Source: Bacillota bacterium (GTDB taxonomy: Bacteria > Bacillota_I > Bacilli_A > Acholeplasmatales > Acholeplasmataceae). From it: a stretch of DNA of 42,958 bases. Numbering within the stretch: position 1 is the first letter of the stretch; each line of letters opens with the position of its first letter. The position numbers and the translations under genes were made by a program. Location: NCBI GenBank assembly GCA_018818645.1, contig JAHIRQ010000039.1, positions 1 through 42,958 of the forward strand, read 5' to 3'. Positions 18,675-27,221 of the stretch are shown here, piece after piece. Below the pieces are notes generated by a model. That model ran no database searches. It was given only the letters and a program-made list of their open reading frames with translations, and had not been told where the DNA came from.

Positions 18675-19318
18675 AATTTTACGATGTATCGATGACAATT
18701 TCTAAAGATATTCAAGTTTATAAAAACAAACCAGAAAAAAAACCAACTTTTGAAATTGTTTCAGACTTTGATTATGCATCTGCTAGAGAAACGAATATGA
18801 CTTTTAACCTTCATACAGGCACGCACATGGATTTTCCATTACATATGCTACCCAACGGAGATAATTCAGATTCACTGGATCTAGAAAAGCTGATTACGAG
18901 AGTTAAAGTCTATGATATGACACATCTAAAGACATATATCGAAGAAGATGATTTAAGAAGCCTTGATATTAAGAAAGGTGATTTTGTATTGTTTAAGACA
19001 AGAAACTCATTTGATGAAGAGTTCAATTTTGAATTTGTTTTTATCAATGCGTCAGCAAGTCTTTATTTAGCTGAACTTAAAGTAACTGGTGTTGGTGTTG
19101 ATGGATTGGGTGTAGAAAGAGACCAAGAAGGTCACCCCACACATAAAAATTTATTTAAAGCAGGTATTACAATTATTGAAGGTCTAAGATTAAAAGAAAT
19201 CAATGAAGGACAGTACATGATGTATGCACTGCCTATAAAAATCAAAGGAATGGATGCACTTCCATTATCAGTTATTTTAGTTGAGGATGAATATGATACG
19301 CAAAGCAACACTAATTGA
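18671..19318 (+). CDS. Cyclase family protein (kynurenine formamidase-like)
   Basis: MKFYDVSMTISKDIQVYKNKP...NLHTGTHMDFPLHML; overlaps zwf stop. Confidence 0.85.
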   Translation: MKFYDVSMTISKDIQVYKNKPEKKPTFEIVSDFDYASARETNMTFNLHTGTHMDFPLHMLPNGDNSDSLDLEKLITRVKVYDMTHLKTYIEEDDLRSLDIKKGDFVLFKTRNSFDEEFNFEFVFINASASLYLAELKVTGVGVDGLGVERDQEGHPTHKNLFKAGITIIEGLRLKEINEGQYMMYALPIKIKGMDALPLSVILVEDEYDTQSNTN

Positions 19319-19802
19319 TTTAGATCAAATTTGGCAGTTAAGAGAAGAAACTAGAATTTTATTAAAAGAACGTGGGATTGACCAATGGCAACATACCAAT
19401 CCTTCTTTGGAGACCTTTAAAAATGATATTCACTTAGGTGAATTTTATGTCTATGAAAAAGAAAAAACAATCGTAGGAATGATTGCTATAAAAGGCGGAA
19501 TAGAAAGAACATATAATATCATTTATGATGGAAAATGGGGTTATGATTTACCTTATTTGACAATACACCGATTGGCAGTTAAAAAGAATTATTTAGGAAG
19601 TCATATCGCAAAAGAGTTGTTAAAGTTTGCAGATCAGCTAGCTATACAAATGGGACTCAATTACATTCGAATTGATACCTATTACACCAATAAATACGCA
19701 ATAAGACTTTTCGAAGAGTTTGGCTATATTTTACGTGGTTGGATATGGCTTGAGCCTGGTGAGGGAGATTTGAAACGTTTGGCTTTTGATAAATTGATAT
19801 AG
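19293..19802 (+). CDS. GNAT family N-acetyltransferase
   Basis: LTIHRLAVKKNYLGSHIAKELLKFADQLA...IRIDTYYTNKYAIRLFEEFGY. Confidence 0.88.
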   Translation: MIRKATLIDLDQIWQLREETRILLKERGIDQWQHTNPSLETFKNDIHLGEFYVYEKEKTIVGMIAIKGGIERTYNIIYDGKWGYDLPYLTIHRLAVKKNYLGSHIAKELLKFADQLAIQMGLNYIRIDTYYTNKYAIRLFEEFGYILRGWIWLEPGEGDLKRLAFDKLI

Positions 19803-19815
19803 GAGGATTCATCAT

Positions 19816-20739
19816 ATGAAGATTTGGTTAGATACATGGACACTCAAGGAAAAGTACTATAAAGAGTTGTTTGAACGGTTTCCTGAGCATCAATTTTCGA
19901 CTATTTTAGAAGAATCCTATGACGCAGATATTATTATATCCATGCCTGGATTTATTACCAAAGAAAATTTAGATTTATTTCCAAAATTGAAATGGGTTCA
20001 ACTACTCACTGCAGGATACAACTCGATTGATTTGGAATACCTTAAAAACAGAAATATTTTATTGACTTACGCTAAGGATGTTTTTAGTATTCAAATTGCA
20101 GAAGATGTTTTCTCAAAAATTCTTTATTTCAATCGAAATTTAGGTGTTTATCATGAGCAAATTAAAACTAAAGAATGGAAACATACACCAGTTTTATATG
20201 AAATATGCCACTCAACGGTAGGTATCATCGGTGCAGGTTCAATCGGAACTGAGATTGCGAAAAGAATGAGAGCATTTGGAGCTAAAGTCATTGGTTTTCG
20301 CAGAACCAAATTCATGAGTGAAAATTATGATGTGATGTATCATAATCGTCAAGGGTTAGAAAAATTACTTAAAACAAGTGACTATGTCATCGTCTCTATT
20401 CCTCTGAATCCGGAAACACATCATTTAATAAGCAAAAATGAGTTCAAACTTATGAAGCCAACTGCAGTTTTAATCAATGTTGCAAGAGGTGAAATTGTTG
20501 ATCAAGACGCACTGATTGAGGCATTAAAACAAAAAGTGATTCGTGGTGCCGGACTGGATGTTACCACTCCAGAACCACTCCCCTCCTCTAATCTCTTATG
20601 GAATGCTCCTAATCTTTTCATCACTCCACACAATGCATCAGCAAGTCCATATGTTCATCAAAGATTAATAGATGAAGTTAGTAGTACACTCGATCATTAT
20701 TTTAATCATTTAGAATTGGATAATAAAGTTAGACTATAA
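19816..20739 (+). CDS. D-2-hydroxyacid dehydrogenase
   Basis: TVGIIGAGSIGTEIAKRMRAFGAKVIGFRRT...LINVARGEIVDQDALIEALKQKVIRGAGLDVTTPEPLP. Confidence 0.9.
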   Translation: MKIWLDTWTLKEKYYKELFERFPEHQFSTILEESYDADIIISMPGFITKENLDLFPKLKWVQLLTAGYNSIDLEYLKNRNILLTYAKDVFSIQIAEDVFSKILYFNRNLGVYHEQIKTKEWKHTPVLYEICHSTVGIIGAGSIGTEIAKRMRAFGAKVIGFRRTKFMSENYDVMYHNRQGLEKLLKTSDYVIVSIPLNPETHHLISKNEFKLMKPTAVLINVARGEIVDQDALIEALKQKVIRGAGLDVTTPEPLPSSNLLWNAPNLFITPHNASASPYVHQRLIDEVSSTLDHYFNHLELDNKVRL

Positions 20740-20740
20740 G

Positions 20741-20767
20741 ACCTATGAGATACTCATAGGTTTTTTA
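20741..20767 (+). terminator. Rho-independent terminator
   Basis: ACCTATGAG-ATAC-TCATAGGT-TTTTT. Confidence 0.8.
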
Positions 20768-20803
20768 TTTGTCATGAGTAAACCGCTTACATTCTTAAAT
20801 TTG

Positions 20804-20831
20804 TTGACTTCATGTAAATATGTGATAGAAT
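20804..20831 (+). promoter_or_regulatory. Promoter of acc/fab operon
   Basis: TTGACT-16-TAGAAT with extended -10 TG. Confidence 0.75.
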
Positions 20832-20846
20832 AAACTCAAGGTATTC

Positions 20847-20875
20847 TTTGAATTTCAAAACATTTGAGGTTCAAT
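20847..20875 (+). promoter_or_regulatory. Tandem FabT-like operator (TTTGAATTTCAAA, then TTTGAGGTTCAAT)
   Basis: First copy matches TTTGANNNTCAAA exactly; second differs at one base; 16-bp register just downstream of the -10. Confidence 0.65.
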
Positions 20876-20902
20876 CGAAGGGAGTGTTGCTCTGACCAAA
20901 GG

Positions 20903-21027
20903 GATAGGTATTCGAATCATTGAAAAATTAAATGCATTTTGAAACACATTTCAATGACGAATGGTTATCTGAATCAAACATCTTAAGGATTATCTTGCAT
21001 GACAAAAAGTACATGCAGCAAAAGATA
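20903..21027 (+). ncRNA. Structured 5' leader of accB (two imperfect hairpins)
   Basis: Arms GATA/ATTCG/TCATTGAAA pair with TTTCAATGA/CGAAT/TATC (20903-20969); TATCTTGCATG pairs with CATGCA/AGATA (20991-21027). Confidence 0.5.
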
Positions 21028-21087
21028 GACTTTCGGTGCCGACAAATAGTTTTAAAAAATACAAATGAAAAGTGAAACGGTAAATAT

Positions 21088-21537
21088 ATGACAATTAAAG
21101 AAATACAAAGTATCATCAAGGATTTTGAGAGTTCATCCTTGATGTCTCTTGAACTTGAAATGGATACGTTCAAATTAAGACTTTCCAAGAATAAGACCAA
21201 TGAAGTTATTGTAAAGGAAGACCATAAAGAAGAAACTAAACCACAGCAAACACATGCTACAACTGCTCAAAAAGCAGATACAAATAATCATACAATGATC
21301 AAATCACCACTCGTGGGAACTTTTTACGCTGCATCAACACCGACTGGAAAACCATTTGTTGAAGTCGGATCGCACGTTAAAAAAGGACAAGTCGTGTGCA
21401 TTATTGAAGCAATGAAAATCATGAACGAAATTACCTCTCCTTATGAAGGAACTGTAAAAGAGGTTTTTGTGCGTAATGGTGACGTTGTTGGCTTCAATCA
21501 TGGACTGATACGAATTGGTGATGCCAATGAAAAATAA
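21088..21537 (+). CDS. accB: Acetyl-CoA carboxylase biotin carboxyl carrier protein
   Basis: Biotinyl motif IIEAMKIMNEITSPYEGTV. Confidence 0.95.
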   Translation: MTIKEIQSIIKDFESSSLMSLELEMDTFKLRLSKNKTNEVIVKEDHKEETKPQQTHATTAQKADTNNHTMIKSPLVGTFYAASTPTGKPFVEVGSHVKKGQVVCIIEAMKIMNEITSPYEGTVKEVFVRNGDVVGFNHGLIRIGDANEK

Positions 21538-22891
21538 AATCTTAGTTGCTAACCGTGGTGAGATCGCGGTTCGTGTGATTCGCGCTGCAAAAGAACTCGG
21601 CATCGAAACCGTTGCTGTTTACTCACTTGCAGATGAAAGTAGTTTACATGTGAAGCTTGCGGATGAAGCAATTTGCATTGGTGGAAATCAGAGTAAAGAA
21701 AGCTATTTAAACATGAATAGCGTTTTATCTGCTGCAATTTCAACCGGATGTAATGCAATTCATCCTGGTTATGGTTTTTTATCTGAAAACAGTGAATTTG
21801 TTGAGATGGTTGAACGTTGTAACATTCAATTTATTGGACCAAGTTCAAAAACGATTGCGATGATTGGCGATAAATCATCAGCTAGAGAAATTGCTAAAAA
21901 TAATGGAGTACCTATTGTTGAAGGCAGTGATGGAATTATTGAAAATGCCCAAGAAGGCTTAAAGATAGCTAAAAAGATCGGTTATCCTGTCATGATTAAA
22001 GCGTCAAGTGGTGGTGGTGGTCGTGGAATCAGTATTGTTCGCTCAGATGAAGAATTCCTGAGTGCTTTTGAGCGTACATCAATGGAAGCTGAAATCAGTT
22101 TTGGTGACAAGTCTCTTTATATTGAAAAATTTATTGAATCACCAAGACATATTGAGATTCAAATCATCGCAGATACAAAAGGAAATGTTGTTCATCTTTT
22201 TGAAAGAGACTGCTCCATGCAGCGAAGAAATCAAAAAATGATTGAAGAGACACCCTCTCCAGTTCTAAATGATATATTAAGACGAAAGATAGGAGCTGCT
22301 GCGATTAAGTTAGCGAAAGCGATTCAATATGTCAATGCAGGTACGATAGAATTTCTAGTTGATCCAAAAGGAAATTTTTATTTTATTGAAATGAATACTA
22401 GAATTCAAGTTGAACATCCAATTACAGAAGCAATCACAGGTATTGATCTTGTTAAGGAACAAATCAAGATTGCCTATGGTAAGGAGTTATCATTTAAACA
22501 AAGAGATGTCAAAATCAATGGTCACGCGATTGAATGTAGAATCAATGCAGAAAACGCAATGAAGGGATTCATCCCGACTCCAGGTAAGATTACGAATATT
22601 TTATTTCCAGGAGGAATTGGTATTCGAATTGATACCCATATTTACCCTGGGTATGAAGTTCCACCATTTTATGATTCAATGCTTGCCAAACTCATCGTCC
22701 ATGCACCAACAAGAAGAGAAGCAATTAAGAAAATGCGCGTTGCTTTAGAACAATTTGTTGTTGAAGGGATATCCACAAATATTGAGTACCAATATTTGAT
22801 TATGCATAATCCAGATTTCATTAAAGGCGTATACGATACAGGATTTATTGCTCGCTTCAACACGCTTGTGGAGGCACAAAATCGTGAATGA
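21527..22891 (+). CDS. accC: Biotin carboxylase
   Basis: MKNKILVANRGEIAVRVIRAAKELGIETVAVYS...SGGGGRGI...HIEIQIIADTKGNVVHLFERDCSMQRRNQK. Confidence 0.97.
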   Translation: MKNKILVANRGEIAVRVIRAAKELGIETVAVYSLADESSLHVKLADEAICIGGNQSKESYLNMNSVLSAAISTGCNAIHPGYGFLSENSEFVEMVERCNIQFIGPSSKTIAMIGDKSSAREIAKNNGVPIVEGSDGIIENAQEGLKIAKKIGYPVMIKASSGGGGRGISIVRSDEEFLSAFERTSMEAEISFGDKSLYIEKFIESPRHIEIQIIADTKGNVVHLFERDCSMQRRNQKMIEETPSPVLNDILRRKIGAAAIKLAKAIQYVNAGTIEFLVDPKGNFYFIEMNTRIQVEHPITEAITGIDLVKEQIKIAYGKELSFKQRDVKINGHAIECRINAENAMKGFIPTPGKITNILFPGGIGIRIDTHIYPGYEVPPFYDSMLAKLIVHAPTRREAIKKMRVALEQFVVEGISTNIEYQYLIMHNPDFIKGVYDTGFIARFNTLVEAQNRE

Positions 22892-23759
22892 TTTCTTAAA
22901 TGAGAGAAAAATAAAACTAGAAGACTTCAAGAAAAATGTTCGCAAGAAAACAACAACCTATGAACCAATCGATATTCCGGATGGTCTTTTCATCAAGTGT
23001 GATCAATGCGGTGCAGCCATTTATGAAAAAAATCTTGAACTCAATCATTTAATCTGCCCTTACTGTGAATTTCATTTTAGAATGGGTGCGCATAAAAGAT
23101 TAGATGTAACCATCGATCATGGAAGTTTTATAGAACTCAATGAAAAAATAACATCAACAAACCCATTGGGGATGCCTGATTACTCAGAAAAGATGAAGAT
23201 TGGGAAGAAACTTTCCAAAATGAATGAAGCTTTTTTGAGTGGTACAGCAACAATTGTTGGTATAAAGGTAGCAATAGGCGTATTAGATAGTAATTTTATG
23301 ATGGGATCTATGGGGAGTGCAGTCGGTGAAAAAGTAACAAGACTTATTGAACACGCGACTCAACATAAGCTACCACTCATCATTTTTTCAGCATCAGGTG
23401 GAGCACGTATGCAAGAGGGGATCCTATCCTTAATGCAAATGGCGAAAACCAGTGCAGCACTTCATTATTTCGATCAAGAAGGATTACTTTACATTAGCGT
23501 GATGACAAACCCAACAACTGGTGGGGTTGCAGCAAGCTTTGCATCGTTAGGCGATATCAATATCGCCGAAAAGTCCTCACTTATAGGCTTTGCCGGCGCA
23601 AGAGTCATTAAACAGACCATTCGCCAGGACTTGCCAGAAGGCTTTCAAACCGACCAATTTCAATTAGAACATGGTCAGGTTGATTTAGTCATCCACCGCA
23701 AGGACATGAGAAAAACGTTATATAAATTATTACAACTGCATACAGGAAGAAGGGATTAG
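22884..23759 (+). CDS. accD: Acetyl-CoA carboxylase carboxyltransferase subunit beta (GTG start)
   Basis: CDQCGAAIYEKNLELNHLICPYC zinc ribbon; SASGGARMQEGILSLMQMAKTSAAL. GTG 22884 with GGAGG upstream; ORF-track start 22848 is too long. Confidence 0.95.
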   Translation: MNDFLNERKIKLEDFKKNVRKKTTTYEPIDIPDGLFIKCDQCGAAIYEKNLELNHLICPYCEFHFRMGAHKRLDVTIDHGSFIELNEKITSTNPLGMPDYSEKMKIGKKLSKMNEAFLSGTATIVGIKVAIGVLDSNFMMGSMGSAVGEKVTRLIEHATQHKLPLIIFSASGGARMQEGILSLMQMAKTSAALHYFDQEGLLYISVMTNPTTGGVAASFASLGDINIAEKSSLIGFAGARVIKQTIRQDLPEGFQTDQFQLEHGQVDLVIHRKDMRKTLYKLLQLHTGRRD

Positions 23760-23760
23760 C

Positions 23761-24597
23761 ATGAGCGATAATCAAGCATGGGATAAAGTCAGACTCGCTC
23801 GTCACCCAAAAAGACCAACGAGCAGTTATCTGATCAAAGAATTATTCCCAGATTTTATTGAATTACACGGAGATAGAGGTTTTGCTGATGATCAGTCAAT
23901 CATCGGAGGCATCGGAACGCTAAATGGTATTCCAATGACTGTGATTGCTGAAGAAAAAGGCGTAACCACGGAAGAAAAAATCAAACATAATTTTGGAATG
24001 CCTCATCCTGAGGGATATCGTAAAGCAATTCGCTTAATGAAACAAGCAGAAAAATTTAAGCGTCCAATTTTATGTATCATTGATACCCCAGGTGCATACC
24101 CAGGTATTGGTGCTGAAGAACGTGGTCAAGCCCAAGCCATCGCCTTTAATTTGAAGACGATGATGGGTTTAAAAACTCAAGTTATTATTTTAGTGTTAAG
24201 TGAGGGTGGCTCTGGTGGAGCACTCGCTATTGGTGTTGGTGATTATGTTATGATGTTTGAAAACAGTATTTATGCAATACTTTCACCAGAAGGATTCGCA
24301 TCGATCATTTATAAAGATTCAACGAAGGCAGATCATGCTGCAAGCTTAATGAAATTGACTGCAGAAGATCTCCTACATTTTAATGTGATAGATACTATCA
24401 TCAAAGAAGGTGAAGGATTGCATGTCAATCCTGACTTTGGTTTGAGTGAACTCAAAAAAGAATTATCAAAAACAATGAAGAAACTTACCTCTCTTTCAAC
24501 AACTAAACTTTTAAGTAACCGCTATAATAAATTTAGAAAGATGGGTGTGTTTGTCGAACAAGGAGAAAACAATGAAAATGAATCAACCAATGATTAA
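23761..24597 (+). CDS. accA: Acetyl-CoA carboxylase carboxyltransferase subunit alpha
   Basis: ELHGDRGFADDQSIIGGIGTL...IIDTPGAYPGIGAEERGQAQAIA...SEGGSGGALAI. Confidence 0.96.
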   Translation: MSDNQAWDKVRLARHPKRPTSSYLIKELFPDFIELHGDRGFADDQSIIGGIGTLNGIPMTVIAEEKGVTTEEKIKHNFGMPHPEGYRKAIRLMKQAEKFKRPILCIIDTPGAYPGIGAEERGQAQAIAFNLKTMMGLKTQVIILVLSEGGSGGALAIGVGDYVMMFENSIYAILSPEGFASIIYKDSTKADHAASLMKLTAEDLLHFNVIDTIIKEGEGLHVNPDFGLSELKKELSKTMKKLTSLSTTKLLSNRYNKFRKMGVFVEQGENNENESTND

Positions 24598-25510
24598 GGT
24601 TGTATCCAGTGGAAAATACGTACCCAATACATTAATAACAAATGAGGATTTAGAAAAACTAGTTGAAACATCTGATGAATGGATTATGACCCGTACGGGC
24701 ATAAAAACTAGACATAAGGCTGTTGATGAACTCACAAGTGATATGGCAGTCAAAGCAGCACAAAATGCAATTGAACGTGTGAATTACGATGTATCTAAAA
24801 TTGATTTGATTATTATGGCAACGATAACTGGTGATCAGATGACACCTTCAACAGCTAACTTTGTTCAAGCAAAACTTGGTATTAACCATGAAGCAATGAG
24901 CTTTGATATCAATGCAGCTTGTACCGGTTTTGTTTATGGATTAGAAGTTGCAGCATCACTTTTGCAAACAGGTAGATTTAAAGCAGCACTTGTTATCGGT
25001 GGTGAAACACTCACAAAGATTGTGGATTATACAGATCGAAATACTTGTGTACTTTTCGGCGATGGAGCTGGAGCGATGATTATTGAACCAGCATCATTAG
25101 AAAGAAATAAAGCCTATTTTTTTAATGCTGCAAGAGGTGACTTAAACAATACATTAACAGTTGTAAGTAAGATTAAAATGGATGGTAAAAAAGTTTATCA
25201 ATTTGCAGTAGATGCAATGGAACAAGCAATCCAAAAGGTTTTAGATGATGCAGGATTATTAATCGAAGATATTGATGTCATTATTCCTCATCAGGCAAAT
25301 GAAAGAATTATTCAATCGGTTTCCAAATCTATGGGTATTCCTATGGAAAAATTTATGTTAAACTTAAGTGAGTATGGTAATACTTCAGCAGCAAGTATCC
25401 CAATTACGATTTCCGAATATTATGACCAAAATGAAACCAAAAACAAGAAAATTCTTCTAGTAGGTTTTGGTGGTGGTTTTACATGGGGTAGTGCTATTCT
25501 GCAGTTATAA
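24572..25510 (+). CDS. fabH: 3-oxoacyl-ACP synthase III
   Basis: DINAACTGFVYGL catalytic Cys, IIPHQANERII His, GNTSAASIP Asn. Start 24572 with AAGGAG. Confidence 0.96.
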   Translation: MKMNQPMIKVVSSGKYVPNTLITNEDLEKLVETSDEWIMTRTGIKTRHKAVDELTSDMAVKAAQNAIERVNYDVSKIDLIIMATITGDQMTPSTANFVQAKLGINHEAMSFDINAACTGFVYGLEVAASLLQTGRFKAALVIGGETLTKIVDYTDRNTCVLFGDGAGAMIIEPASLERNKAYFFNAARGDLNNTLTVVSKIKMDGKKVYQFAVDAMEQAIQKVLDDAGLLIEDIDVIIPHQANERIIQSVSKSMGIPMEKFMLNLSEYGNTSAASIPITISEYYDQNETKNKKILLVGFGGGFTWGSAILQL

Positions 25511-25541
25511 TCATCAAATATTAAGAAATGGAAGTTATTTT

Positions 25542-26486
25542 ATGCATAAATTAGCATTAGTATTTGCAGGACAAGGTAGCCAGTATCAAAGGATGGGTCT
25601 GGATTATATAGAAAATAACCCAATGTTTAAAGAAAAAGAGTTGACTGCATCCCAAATTTTGGGATTTGATATGAAAGAGATTTTAGAATCAGCTGATGCT
25701 AGATTCAATGAAACTCAATATGCTCAACCATTAATTTTGTTTTCGTCGATTCTTGGATATGAAACGTTTAAAACGCTAGGTGTTAAACCAGATGCTGTTT
25801 TAGGGTTTAGCTTAGGTGAATACACTGCACTTTATGCTGCAAATGTTTTTTCTTATGAGAACACGATGAAAATCATCTCAAAAAGATCTTTATTGATGCA
25901 GGAATGTGCATCCAAGAATCCTGGTAAAATGGCAGCTATTTTAGGATTGTCAAAAGAAGTAGTCGATAATCTATGTAAAGTGGCATCTCGTGATGGTGTT
26001 GTCGTTGCTGCCAATTATAATTCACCCATACAAGTCGTGATTAGTGGTGAAAGTATTGCACTATATCAAGCAATGGAGCTTGCTAAAGAACTAGGTGCTA
26101 AAAGAGTCGTTGAGCTCAATGTGAGTGGTGCATTTCATTCACCATTGATGAGCGAAGCCGCTAATAATTTATATGAATATGTGAAAACAATTCCATATAA
26201 TGAACCTAAGTACCCTATTTACATGAATACAACAGCACTTCCATTGGTAGCTAATAATCTCTACCTTGAAATGAAGAAACAAGTAGAGTCTTCAGTCTAT
26301 TTCGAACAATCCATCCAACAGATGGTTCAAGATGGGATTACCCATTTTATAGAAATAGGACCTGGCAAGGTTTTGTCAGGACTCATTAAAAAAATAGATA
26401 TCAATTGTGAGGTCACAAACTTAGATAAGTATAGTGATCTTGATAATTTGAAGGGATGGTTAATTGAACATGGATTTACAAAATAA
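25542..26486 (+). CDS. fabD: Malonyl-CoA:ACP transacylase
   Basis: LALVFAGQGSQYQRMG...VLGFSLGEYTAL. Confidence 0.95.
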   Translation: MHKLALVFAGQGSQYQRMGLDYIENNPMFKEKELTASQILGFDMKEILESADARFNETQYAQPLILFSSILGYETFKTLGVKPDAVLGFSLGEYTALYAANVFSYENTMKIISKRSLLMQECASKNPGKMAAILGLSKEVVDNLCKVASRDGVVVAANYNSPIQVVISGESIALYQAMELAKELGAKRVVELNVSGAFHSPLMSEAANNLYEYVKTIPYNEPKYPIYMNTTALPLVANNLYLEMKKQVESSVYFEQSIQQMVQDGITHFIEIGPGKVLSGLIKKIDINCEVTNLDKYSDLDNLKGWLIEHGFTK

Positions 26487-27213
26487 AGTAGCAATCGTTA
26501 CAGGTGGTGCAGCAGGTATTGGTAGATATATTTCTCTAGAACTTGCAAAAAGAGGCGCAAAAGTTGTCTTAAATTACAATAGAAGTGCTGAGGCTGCAGA
26601 AAGTCTGGTTAAAGAAATAGAAAGCTTTGGAGGTGTTGCTTTTGCAGTGCAAGCAGATATATCTAAATTTGCTGATGCAGAGCGTTTGGTCCAAGAAACA
26701 GTTTCAAAATTTGGTACACTCAATATCTTAGTCAACAATGCAGGGATTACAGATGATGCACTAATTCTTAGAATGAGTGAAGATCAATTTGACCGTGTAA
26801 TCAATACCAATTTAAAGGGTGTATGGAATGTAACGAAGCATGCTGCTAAAACTTTACTGAAATCAGGCTACGGTAGAATCATTAATATTTCAAGTGTCTC
26901 TGGAGTCATGGGTAATGCTGGTCAAACCAATTACAGTGCTGCGAAGGCAGGAGTTATTGGCTTAACAAAAGCACTTGCTCGCGAGTTTGCAGGTCGTGGA
27001 GTTACAGTAAATGCAGTTGCACCAGGCTTTATTGAAACAGAGATGACTAAAAAATTGTCTCCAGAAATTACAGAAGCATGGAGTCAACAAATTCCACTGA
27101 AAAGATTTGGTCAGTCGACCGAAGTTGCTTATGCAGTTGCATTTTTAGCAAGTGAACAAGCAAGTTATATAACTGGCCATACCCTTGAGGTTGATGGCGG
27201 ATTGGTAATGTAG
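26470..27213 (+). CDS. fabG: 3-oxoacyl-ACP reductase
   Basis: VAIVTGGAAGIGRYISLELAKRGA...NISSVSGVMGNAGQTNYSAAKAGVIG. Confidence 0.96.
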   Translation: MDLQNKVAIVTGGAAGIGRYISLELAKRGAKVVLNYNRSAEAAESLVKEIESFGGVAFAVQADISKFADAERLVQETVSKFGTLNILVNNAGITDDALILRMSEDQFDRVINTNLKGVWNVTKHAAKTLLKSGYGRIINISSVSGVMGNAGQTNYSAAKAGVIGLTKALAREFAGRGVTVNAVAPGFIETEMTKKLSPEITEAWSQQIPLKRFGQSTEVAYAVAFLASEQASYITGHTLEVDGGLVM

Positions 27214-27221
27214 GTGAAGAA

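Noticed and set aside
20928-21200. Minus-strand 90-aa ORF over the accB leader and 5' end
   Set aside because: Antisense to accB and to the structured leader; no RBS or family resemblance.
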